DNA from: Novosphingobium sp.
Lineage (GTDB): Bacteria; Pseudomonadota; Alphaproteobacteria; Sphingomonadales; Sphingomonadaceae
Length of the DNA: 64,000 nt
Assembly (NCBI RefSeq): GCF_039595395.1
Contig: NZ_JBCNLP010000001.1
Span: 3,286,001-3,350,000 of the forward strand
Direction of reading: 5' to 3'
Part shown: positions 43,639 to 51,349 of the stretch, piece by piece
Layout of the letters: each line of letters starts with the position of its first letter
Numbering within the stretch: the stretch's first letter is position 1
The notes under the pieces: model-generated
The model's database searches: none
Seen by the model: the letters and a program-made list of their open reading frames with translations, nothing else
Told to the model about the DNA's origin: nothing
Position numbers and translations under genes: made by a program

Positions 43639-45188
43639 TCGCCAGCGCGCACCATCGCGGAACCCCGCCGGTTCTGGCGCTGCCCTGCCCCACCACCGGC
43701 AGGCTGACCGCGGGGGTGGCGTTGATGCTGGGCGTGCTGGGCTGGCTGCTGCTGCGCGCCATCCAGCCGATGAACGATGTGGTCTGGCAGTTCTGGATCG
43801 CCCGGCAGATGCTGGGCGGCACAAGGCTCTACACCGATATCTGGGAGGTCAATCCGCCGCTGTGGTTCTGGTCGGCCATGCCGGTGGAGGCGCTGGCCGA
43901 AAGCACCGGGATCGGCTGGCAATCGCTGCTCAGCGCGGCGGTGGCGGCCTCGGGTGCGTTTTCGGCATGGCTGGTGGTGCGGATTGTCGCGCCTTCCCGC
44001 CCGGTGCCCAGCCTTGCCCTGCTGGTGCTGGTCTTTGCCATGACCACCCTGCTGCCGCTGTCGGGGGTTGGCCAGCGCGAGCCATGGACCTTGATCCTCT
44101 GCCTGCCCTACACCGCACTGATTGCCCGGCGGCGCATGCGACTGCCGGTCTCGACCAGCATGGCGGTGACGGTGGGGGTGCTGGGCGCCTGTGGTTTTGC
44201 GCTGAAGCATTATTTCGTGCTGGTGCCGCTGGTGCTGGAAGGCTGGCTTGCGCTGGGACTGAAGCGCGGCTGGCGTCTGTGGCGCGCGGAATTGCTGGCG
44301 CTCTGCGTGCTGGGTCTGGCCTATGGTCTGGCGGTGCTGACGCTGGCACCCGATTTCCTGAGGGTGATCGTGCCGATGGTGCGCCTCGCCTACAACGCCG
44401 GTCCACCCCCGCTTGTCTTGGCGCTGGTCAAACCCTGCGGCGTGGCATGGCTGCTGACAGGCAGCTTCCTCTGGCTGATGCGGCATGAGCCGCGCCGCAA
44501 GCTCGGGCCTGTGGTCGATGCGCTCTATCCGGCACTGCTGCTGGTCACTGCCTGCTTCGTGCTCGCCTATCTGATACAGCAGCGCGGCTGGGATTATCAC
44601 AGCATGGCGGCCAGCGGCAGCCTGGCCATCGCCCTTGGCCTGCAGGCCCTGCGCATGACGCGCCGGGGGCCCACGCTGGTCGCCCTGCTGCTGCTGGGCG
44701 GCATGATGGTCTTTCTCTATCCGCCGCGTCCGGCCGGTGGCACCCATGATCCCGCGCTCGACCGCGTGGCGGCCGGAGAGGCGGTGTTCGTCGCCTCCCA
44801 CGATGCCGGGGCGACCTGGCCGGCGCCCGAGACTCGCCACCTGCGCTGGGCCTCACGCGCCTATTCGCTCTGGATGGTACCAGCCATTCTGGGCGGGGAG
44901 CGGTATGGGCCCGACAATCCCGCCTTGCGCGACCTGGGGGCAAAGGTGGTGCGGGAGACCTCGCGCGATATCCGCTGCACGCCTCCCGCGCTTATCCTGC
45001 TGGAGTCCATGCCCGGCGACCGCGCAGGCACATCCACCTTCGATGCCTTCCTGAAACGCGACGCCGATCTGCGCGCCTTCCTCGCCGCGCATTACACCGC
45101 TTTGCCCGCAACGCCCCGTAGCATGGCCTATGAACGGCAGGGCGTCGTGGCGCCCGACCCGCGCCTCTCCTGCCGGGTGATCCGCTAG
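43635..45188 (+). CDS. GT-C type membrane glycosyltransferase-like protein
   Basis: 517 residues, about ten TM helices and a C-terminal soluble part. The first loop contains Asp48 (QPMNDVVWQ) and YTDIWEVNPPLWFW, closely paralleling the DIWDRKP region of the protein at 2059, which suggests the same GT39/GT83-like class. ATG 43635 overlaps the methyltransferase stop as ATGA. Likely uses the polyprenyl-phosphate sugar made by the first gene of the operon. Confidence 0.7.
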   Translation: MIASAHHRGTPPVLALPCPTTGRLTAGVALMLGVLGWLLLRAIQPMNDVVWQFWIARQMLGGTRLYTDIWEVNPPLWFWSAMPVEALAESTGIGWQSLLSAAVAASGAFSAWLVVRIVAPSRPVPSLALLVLVFAMTTLLPLSGVGQREPWTLILCLPYTALIARRRMRLPVSTSMAVTVGVLGACGFALKHYFVLVPLVLEGWLALGLKRGWRLWRAELLALCVLGLAYGLAVLTLAPDFLRVIVPMVRLAYNAGPPPLVLALVKPCGVAWLLTGSFLWLMRHEPRRKLGPVVDALYPALLLVTACFVLAYLIQQRGWDYHSMAASGSLAIALGLQALRMTRRGPTLVALLLLGGMMVFLYPPRPAGGTHDPALDRVAAGEAVFVASHDAGATWPAPETRHLRWASRAYSLWMVPAILGGERYGPDNPALRDLGAKVVRETSRDIRCTPPALILLESMPGDRAGTSTFDAFLKRDADLRAFLAAHYTALPATPRSMAYERQGVVAPDPRLSCRVIR

Positions 45189-45260
45189 AGCCAGGCCAAG
45201 CCCTTGATCTGGTGCAGTCGCGTTCCGATAAAGGTTGCGCCTTCATCATCGGGACATGAC

Positions 45261-46283
45261 ATGAAAAAGATTGGTTTTCTCTCGTTTGGCCACTGGTCGC
45301 CTTCCGCCCAGTCCGGCACCCGTTCCGCGGCGGATGCGCTGCTGCAGTCCATCGATCTGGCGGTCGCCGCCGAAGATCTGGGGGCGGACGGCGCCTATTT
45401 CCGCGTACACCACTTTGCCCGCCAGCTGGGGTCGCCGTTCCCGCTGCTGGCCGCCATCGGCGCCAAAACCCAACGCATCGAGATCGGCACCGGCGTGATC
45501 GACATGCGTTATGAAAACCCGCTGTACATGGTGGAAGACGCCGGCGCGGCGGACCTGATCGCCGGCGGGCGGCTGCAGCTCGGCATCAGCCGCGGCTCGC
45601 CGGAGCAGGTGATCGACGGCTGGCGCTATTTCGGCTATGCCCCGGCCGACGGCGAGAGCGACGCGGACATGGCCCGTCGCCATACCGAAGTGTTCCTGGA
45701 AGCGCTGCGCGGCGAAGGGTTCGCCGAGCCCAATCCACAGCCGATGTTCCCGAATCCGCCCGGGCTGCTGCGGCCGGAGCCGTTTTCCGCCGGGCTGCGC
45801 GATCGCATCTGGTGGGGCGCCGGTTCGAACGCCACCGCCGTCTGGGCGGCGAAGCTCGGCATGCACCTGCAAAGCTCGACGCTCAAGAACGACGAGACCG
45901 GCGAACCCTTCCACATCCAGCAGGCCAAGCAGATCCGCGCCTACCGCGCCGCCTGGCAAGAGGCCGGCCACGCGCATGAACCGCGGGTTTCCGTGAGCCG
46001 CAGCATCTTCGCGCTGGTGGATCAGCGGGATCGCAACTACTTCGGCGGCGGTGGCAAGGAGGGCGATCAGCTCGGATATATCGACGCGCAGACCCGGGCG
46101 ATCTTCGGCCGCAGCTATGCCGCCGAGCCGGACGTGCTGATCGAGCAGCTGGCGCAGGACGAGGCCATCGCCGAAGCGGATACGCTGCTGCTGACCGTGC
46201 CTAACCAGCTGGGCGTGGATTATAACGCCCACGTGATCGAATCGATTTTAACCCATGTCGCGCCGGCGCTGGGCTGGCGCTGA
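45261..46283 (+). CDS. Luciferase-like (LLM class) flavin-dependent monooxygenase
   Basis: 340 residues, bacterial-luciferase TIM barrel; family landmarks EDLGADGAYFRVHHFARQ near the N-terminus, DAGAADLIAGGRLQLGISRGSP and WWGAGSNATAVWAAKLGMHLQ. Substrate unknown; no flavin reductase is nearby. Codon use departs from the window: its prolines read 13 CCG, 3 CCC, 2 CCT, 1 CCA, whereas neighbouring host genes favour CCC. The product and its terminator look enterobacterial (Serratia-like). ATG at 45261. Confidence 0.85.
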   Translation: MKKIGFLSFGHWSPSAQSGTRSAADALLQSIDLAVAAEDLGADGAYFRVHHFARQLGSPFPLLAAIGAKTQRIEIGTGVIDMRYENPLYMVEDAGAADLIAGGRLQLGISRGSPEQVIDGWRYFGYAPADGESDADMARRHTEVFLEALRGEGFAEPNPQPMFPNPPGLLRPEPFSAGLRDRIWWGAGSNATAVWAAKLGMHLQSSTLKNDETGEPFHIQQAKQIRAYRAAWQEAGHAHEPRVSVSRSIFALVDQRDRNYFGGGGKEGDQLGYIDAQTRAIFGRSYAAEPDVLIEQLAQDEAIAEADTLLLTVPNQLGVDYNAHVIESILTHVAPALGWR

Positions 46284-46288
46284 TCAGC

Positions 46289-46327
46289 AAAAAGAGCGTT
46301 TTCGCGGTTAGCGAGAACGCTCTTTTT
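46289..46327. terminator. Strong Rho-independent terminator of the luciferase-like gene
   Basis: Arms AAAAAGAGCGTTTTCGC and GCGAGAACGCTCTTTTT form a 17-pair stem (one G-U pair) around GGTTA, with T-runs both ways. Six bases after the stop codon. This A-rich, symmetric form is typical of Enterobacterales and unlike the GC-rich hairpins in the rest of the window. Confidence 0.9.
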
Positions 46328-46349
46328 GTGCAGGCCTGATCGCCGTGTT

Positions 46350-47393
46350 TTACGCGATGTGAAGCATATGAATCAGCCCCAGGCTGATCCCGCCCAGCAC
46401 CGCCAGCGAGAGCACCACAGCGGCCGTCACCCGCCCGCCCGCATTGGCCACGCTGCGCATGTCGACCCCCAGCCCCAGCGCCGCCATCGACACCACCGTC
46501 AGCACGCTGGCCGTATCACCCGCCGGAGCCAGCAGGGCAGCAGGCACCAGACCCAGCGAACGCACCGCCGTCAGCGCCAGAAAGCCCAGGATGAACCACG
46601 GCACCAGATGATGCAGCGCGGGACGCTTGGCGACATCGCCGGCAGCATCATGGTTCAGGCGCGGCGCCAGCAGCGAGAGCATCACGCAGACCGGCCCCAG
46701 CATCAGCACCCGCACCAGCTTGACCAGCGTGCCCATCTGGATCGCGGCAGCTCCCAGCGGCGCGGCGGCGGCCAGCACCTGGGGCACCGCATAGACCGTC
46801 AGCCCGGCCAGCGCGCCATATTGCAACCCATCGAGATGCAGCGCGATCCCCAGCAGCGGCAGGCCCAGCACCACCACAACACCCAACACGGCGGTAAAGC
46901 CGATCGAGGCGGCAACATCATCGCCATCCGCGCCGATCACCGGCGCCACCGCCGCAATCGCCGAATTGCCGCAGATCGAATTGCCGCAAGCCACCAGCAG
47001 CGCCATGCGCGGCGGCAGGCCCAGCAGCCGCCCGATGCCGAAGCTGGCCGCAATCGCCGTGACCACGACGCCCGCAATGCCCAGCAGCATCCACGGCCCC
47101 ACCGCCAGCAGCGTCGCCGCGCTGACCGACAGGCCCAGCAGCACCACCGCCGCCTCCAGCAGCACCTTGGCGCTGAAGGCGATACCCGGCAGATAGCTGC
47201 GGCGCGGCGTCCAGAGCGTGCGCGCCGCCGTGCCCAGCAGGATCGCCAGCACTAACGCTTCCAGCCAGGCGCGGCCCAGCAGCGCTTCTTCCACCTTCTG
47301 CAGGGCGTAAGCCGCGCCGGTTACGGCAAGGCACAGCGCCAGTCCGGGGGCGAGGCGGAAGAGGACGGGGCGGGTTTCGGCTGGCTGGGTCAT
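46350..47393 (-). CDS. YeiH family putative sulfate exporter
   Basis: 347-residue, about ten-helix membrane protein of the YeiH/UPF0324 family; motif GNSICGNSAIAAVAPVIGAD is the family signature. Members are linked to sulfate/sulfite or taurine-derived sulfonate export in some bacteria. In enterobacteria the gene partners a LysR regulator (YeiE); here a LysR gene lies upstream on the same strand, separated by repeat locus 5. Its stop at 46350 is 23 bases from the end of the foreign-looking tract. Confidence 0.85.
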   Translation of the reverse strand: MTQPAETRPVLFRLAPGLALCLAVTGAAYALQKVEEALLGRAWLEALVLAILLGTAARTLWTPRRSYLPGIAFSAKVLLEAAVVLLGLSVSAATLLAVGPWMLLGIAGVVVTAIAASFGIGRLLGLPPRMALLVACGNSICGNSAIAAVAPVIGADGDDVAASIGFTAVLGVVVVLGLPLLGIALHLDGLQYGALAGLTVYAVPQVLAAAAPLGAAAIQMGTLVKLVRVLMLGPVCVMLSLLAPRLNHDAAGDVAKRPALHHLVPWFILGFLALTAVRSLGLVPAALLAPAGDTASVLTVVSMAALGLGVDMRSVANAGGRVTAAVVLSLAVLGGISLGLIHMLHIA

Positions 47394-47511
47394 GGCTGTT
47401 TCCCTTCAAGACAGGAAACAGGTGGGCCTTTCCGATCAATCTATCCAACGGTTGATTTCTATGGTTCTGATCTTCCTAGAGGATCAATAGGTAAGAGTTT
47501 AGGCCATAGGT

Positions 47512-47532
47512 GCGAGGGGGTTACCCCCTCGC
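47512..47532. repeat. Single palindromic element, locus 5
   Basis: GCGAGGGGGT/ACCCCCTCGC palindrome followed by GCTCCCATAACGTCTTCCGACGCC and, further on, CCAACTCTCCACCTGTG. That is the exact complement order of the right half of loci 2 and 4. Located between yeiH and the LysR gene. Confidence 0.75.
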
Positions 47533-47634
47533 GCTCCCATAACGTCTTCCGACGCCACCACATTGGCACCGCATCGTGGCGTACCAACTCTCCACCTGTG
47601 TTTGTCGGGTGATCGGTTCGATCACCTCAGCCGA

Positions 47635-48525
47635 TCAGATCACCCAGTCCGGCTGTTGATCATAGGCCTTGATCACGCCCAGCAGCGCATCGCCCGCCTT
47701 GCCGCGATAACGCTCCTTGTGGCGGATGCCGAAGAAAGGCCGTTCGGGCAGGTGAAACGGCAGGGCATGCAAGGCGCGCGCCTCGATCGACGGCCCCACC
47801 ACCAGCGCGGAGAGCACGCCATGCCCCACCCCCGCGCGCACCGCCGCCAGCACCGCCTCGTTCGAGGGCAAGGTCAGCGCGATGTTCAGCGCGGCAGGAT
47901 CGAGCCCGCGATCCCTCACCGCCGCCTCGAAGGTCGAGCGTGTGCCCGACCCTCCCTCGCGCATGATCCATGGGGCGCCCGCCAGCCAGTCGTTGGTCAC
48001 CGCCTCGACCGGTTTGGGCCCGACCATCACCATGCGGTCCTTCGCCACCGGCCATTGCGCCAGAGCGGGATCGTCGATGGCGCCCTCGATCAGCCCCAGC
48101 TCGGCATCGCCCAGCAGCACGGCGCGCGCGGCGCCCTCGGTGTTGTCGATGGCCACCGACAGTTCGATGCCGGGATAGCGGCGATGGAACACCGCCAGCC
48201 GCTCGGGCAGCCAATAGCCCGCGATGGTCTGGCTGGCCACCAGACGCAGCGTGCCGCGCTTCAGGCCGCCATAGTCGGCAAGGGCCTGCTCGGCGCTGGC
48301 GGCGCGGGCCAGTACGGCCTGCGCCTCCTCCAGAAACATGCGGCCCGCATCGGTCAGTTCGATGCCGCGCCCCACGCGGTGGAACAGCTTGACGTCATGG
48401 CGCGCCTCCAGCGCGGCGATGGCGCCGCTGGCCGCCGATTGGGTGACGTTGAGGGCCTGGGCGGCACGGGTGACATGCTCGCGCCGGGCGACCTCAACGA
48501 AAATGCGCAGTTGCTCAAGCGTCAT
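47635..48525 (-). CDS. LysR family transcriptional regulator
   Basis: 296 residues: N-terminal HTH (LRIFVEVARREHVTRAAQALNVTQSAASGAIAALEARHDVKLFHR) and a substrate-binding domain. The closest logic is CysB/YeiE-like control of the neighbouring YeiH exporter, which is transcribed in the same direction after repeat locus 5. ATG 48525 lies inside the 3' end of the cytochrome b561 gene (11-base overlap). Confidence 0.88.
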   Translation of the reverse strand: MTLEQLRIFVEVARREHVTRAAQALNVTQSAASGAIAALEARHDVKLFHRVGRGIELTDAGRMFLEEAQAVLARAASAEQALADYGGLKRGTLRLVASQTIAGYWLPERLAVFHRRYPGIELSVAIDNTEGAARAVLLGDAELGLIEGAIDDPALAQWPVAKDRMVMVGPKPVEAVTNDWLAGAPWIMREGGSGTRSTFEAAVRDRGLDPAALNIALTLPSNEAVLAAVRAGVGHGVLSALVVGPSIEARALHALPFHLPERPFFGIRHKERYRGKAGDALLGVIKAYDQQPDWVI

Positions 48526-49108
48526 GCGCAGCGATGTGCCCGCTGCCGTCTCCCTTGGCAAGCGGCGGGGTGGCGCCATGGCCGGTGGTCATGCTGCGCA
48601 GCACGCCGTCGCGGCGGATCAGCCCATGCATCAGCGCCGCGCCCAGATGGGCAAGGATCAGCGCGAAGAACAGCAGCGCCACCACCGTATGCGCCCAGCG
48701 CAGGAAGGCATAGAGCGCCAGATCATGCGGCAGGATCGCGGGCAGCACCAGCGGCCCCACCTGCACCGGATAGCCCCCGGCCGAAAGCATCGCCCAGCCA
48801 ATCAGCGGCATGCCCAGCATGCTGGCATAGAGCAGCACATGCGAGCCCTTGGCGACCATCTGCTGCAGTTGAGGCAGATCGCTGGGCAGCGGCGGCGCGC
48901 CGGTCAGCAGCCGCAGCGGCAGGCGGATCAGCACCAGCACAAGGATCGCGATCCCCACCGGGCGGTGCAGCGCCAGCAGCATGGGATAGAGCGGCCCGGC
49001 GGTGGAGACCATGCCGACGCCGATGAACATCATCGCCAGCACCATCAGCGCCATCAGCCAGTGAAGCGCGCGCAGCAACGGGTGGAAGTCCTGAGGATGA
49101 CGGCTCAT
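48515..49108 (-). CDS. Cytochrome b561 family protein
   Basis: 197 residues, four TM helices. Four histidines fit the di-haem b561 pattern: RALHWLMAL, LALHRPVGI, KGSHVLLYASM and HTVVALLFFALILAHL. It would carry electrons from quinol to a periplasmic partner. Its start overlaps the peroxidase stop (49105-49108), so the partner is probably the catalase-like peroxidase. Confidence 0.9.
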   Translation of the reverse strand: MSRHPQDFHPLLRALHWLMALMVLAMMFIGVGMVSTAGPLYPMLLALHRPVGIAILVLVLIRLPLRLLTGAPPLPSDLPQLQQMVAKGSHVLLYASMLGMPLIGWAMLSAGGYPVQVGPLVLPAILPHDLALYAFLRWAHTVVALLFFALILAHLGAALMHGLIRRDGVLRSMTTGHGATPPLAKGDGSGHIAAHDA

Positions 49109-50178
49109 TGACCCTTCTCCTTCAGCATGTCTTGTCCGGCGGCGCTGGTCCGCGGCCCCTCGCCCGCGCGGCGGGTGAAGGAGGTGGAATAGGTCTTCGA
49201 CCGCGCGCCCAGCAAAGGATCGTCAGAGGGCGCGATGCCCGATGGCAGGATGGTGGGGTCGAAGTTGAGATCGCGGCAGGCGCCCTGTTCCTCGCTCTGC
49301 ACGGCACTCAGGGTCAGCACCCCGGCCTCCACGCTGCGATGCGGGCCGGTCCATTCCACGGTGGCCTTGTCGGTGACATCGCCGGGGTTGGCGACCACCA
49401 GTTTGAGATGCCAGCGCGAGGGGCCCTTGGCGGTGCGCGCGATCATCTCCTTGAACAGGGCGTCGCGCGGCAGGTCCGCCAGCTTGGCCTTGTCGAGGCC
49501 GGTCAGCGGCGCCTCGGGCTCGAACTGCCAGCGCACGAAGCGGGTGACGCCCTTGGCATCGGTGAAGCGGAAGGCGTTGATGCTGTAATAGGTGGCATTG
49601 GCAAAGCTGTCGGGCAGCACCGCCTTGGCCATATAGGCCAGGAAGGCGGGCACCTCGGGATGGCTGACCATAAAGGGTTTGACCAGGGCCGGGTCGGGCT
49701 TGCCGGTCTTGGGATCGGGCGTGGTGGCGCGCTGCAGGCCCACGAAGCTGGGCACATCGGCCACCGGGAAGATCGGCGTATGGTCCATCGCCATGCGCCA
49801 TTCCTGCCCGTCTGGGCTGCGCATCACCAGCGCCATCGAGTGGAAGACATTGCGCCCGTCACTGGCCAGCGGATTGCCCCCGCCCAGCGAGAAGCGCCCG
49901 GTCACCGGATAGCTGCCGGCACGCAAACTCGACGCGGTCGTCAGATCTTCCCCAGCGCCGCTCGCCTGGAACGAGCCGCTGAAACACAGCCCCTTGGCAT
50001 GGGCGCGGCGATAGCCGGGGAAGACCCCGCCATTGGCTTCCAGCGCATTGGCCACCTCGCCGCCGCTGATGCGGTGCGGGCCGATCCAGCCGGCGGCCCA
50101 GCCCAGTCCTCCGGCCAGCACGAGAACAGTGGCGCCGATCAGCGCGGCGGGAACAAGAGGATTGCGTGTTGGCGGCAT
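49105..50178 (-). CDS. Membrane-anchored catalase-related peroxidase (SrpA-like)
   Basis: 357 residues. N-terminal TM anchor (AALIGATVLVLAGGLGWAAGW), then a catalase-fold domain with GYRRAHAKG carrying the distal-His pattern and VTGRFSLGGGNP; it is shorter than true catalases and probably lacks catalase activity, as for SrpA-type periplasmic peroxidases. ATG 50178 chosen; 32 upstream codons are not signal-like. Coupled to cytochrome b561, which likely feeds electrons to it for peroxide removal in the periplasm. Confidence 0.87.
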   Translation of the reverse strand: MPPTRNPLVPAALIGATVLVLAGGLGWAAGWIGPHRISGGEVANALEANGGVFPGYRRAHAKGLCFSGSFQASGAGEDLTTASSLRAGSYPVTGRFSLGGGNPLASDGRNVFHSMALVMRSPDGQEWRMAMDHTPIFPVADVPSFVGLQRATTPDPKTGKPDPALVKPFMVSHPEVPAFLAYMAKAVLPDSFANATYYSINAFRFTDAKGVTRFVRWQFEPEAPLTGLDKAKLADLPRDALFKEMIARTAKGPSRWHLKLVVANPGDVTDKATVEWTGPHRSVEAGVLTLSAVQSEEQGACRDLNFDPTILPSGIAPSDDPLLGARSKTYSTSFTRRAGEGPRTSAAGQDMLKEKGQ

Positions 50179-50331
50179 GGAGACATCCTGTCGGCAAGGC
50201 TTGGCGTGGAAGGCTTGAACATATCGGACGTATGAGAGGACCTCATATATCCGTTTCTTATACGAAGCCATCACCCAAAAGGATGCGTTCTCTTGTCAGC
50301 CCTGATGGTTGGGCTTGTCGAAGAGAGGGAT

Positions 50332-50610
50332 TTATTCCTCTTCCTCACCGCCTTTTCGCCGGTCCTGTCCGGGCAGGATGTTGTCGTGAAAGGCCGGTGA
50401 CAGGCGCCGCTCCATCAGGCGGCAGGCCTCGGCATGCAGCAGCAAGGCGCGCGAGATCGCCTGCAGCAGATCGATGTGCAGCGCCCGCCTGCCGATGCAC
50501 AGATCGTCGATCTCCGCCTCGCTGAGCCCCAGGGTCCGCGCCGCCGCATGCGGACCGCCCAGCAGCTCGACCGCCAGGGCAAATCGTTCGATCTGTTCGA
50601 CCGGAAGCAT
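50332..50610 (-). CDS. Small hypothetical helical protein
   Basis: 92 residues, mostly helical, with a HTH-like segment (AARTLGLSEAEIDDLCIGRRALHIDLLQAIS) and an acidic EEEE end. I do not recognise a family. No strong ribosome-binding site; kept because its composition is protein-like and it is flanked by clear non-coding DNA. Upstream lies the 720-base gap with the cobalamin riboswitch. Confidence 0.5.
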   Translation of the reverse strand: MLPVEQIERFALAVELLGGPHAAARTLGLSEAEIDDLCIGRRALHIDLLQAISRALLLHAEACRLMERRLSPAFHDNILPGQDRRKGGEEEE

Positions 50611-50763
50611 GGACCATCATCCCCTGCGGCCTGTTATGGCCTGCTTGTGCCATGCCCCCATTCATGCCGTCTGTCACCGGCAATTCAAACTTGCATCAGG
50701 GCATGAATTCTGATGTTAAGCGCCCGTGATGACGACAGGACAACCTGTCGCGTCCCAACCCGC

Positions 50764-50985
50764 ATCGGTGCCCGCAAGGGCTTAATAGGGAACAAGGTGA
50801 GGATCATCCGATCCGAAACCGGGCTGTCCCTGCAACTGTGAGCGGCGAGTGCGATGCACGCGGCATCCTGCCAAAGGCGCGGGATGCGGCCACTGGGCCA
50901 GACGCAAAATCATGCGGGGCTCGGGAAGGCTTGTGCACCGCGCGACGACCCGCGAGCCAGGAGACCTGCCGCTGCGTGTCGCTCT
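50764..50985 (+). ncRNA. Cobalamin (adenosylcobalamin) riboswitch
   Basis: About 220 bases with the class hallmarks in order: GGTGCCCGCAAGGGC...AATAGGGAAC, GCCACTGGGCC (50889-50899) and the B12 box GAGCCAGGAGACCTGCC (50954-50970). It lies 365 bases before the TonB-dependent receptor on the same strand and should lower its expression when cobalamin is plentiful. The stretch 50986-51349 shows no gene and only a weak CCCTG...CAGGG stem near 51205. Confidence 0.9.
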
Positions 50986-51349
50986 TGCCCGGTCCAGGGG
51001 ATGGCCAAGGCACGGATATCCGTCTGAGCGACGATCAGCATGGCCGGGGGCCATGGACGCCGCAGCGAGCGGGCCACAGCGCCTGCCCGCCTCGTTTCGG
51101 CGCGGGACTGACCGTGCCGGATCGGCGCGGGCCAGACCTTGCCCCCTGCCCGTCGCCCGGCGCCGGAGATTGATGATGAAGAGACCGTCAGGCCCCGTCC
51201 GTAACCCTGGGTGAAACAGGGTGTAACACCGCGCCAACCGTAAAGAACTTGTCCGCCGCGGCGGCAGTTCGCAGGCCCGGCGAGGCCGCACCGGCATCGC
51301 ACCCGGCACGCATCACGATATCGATAAAAGAAACAGGGGGATCACCCAT

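Noticed and set aside
50782..51309. Several 60-175 codon open frames inside the cobalamin riboswitch region
   Set aside because: The RNA motifs explain the conservation; frames lack ribosome-binding sites and protein character.
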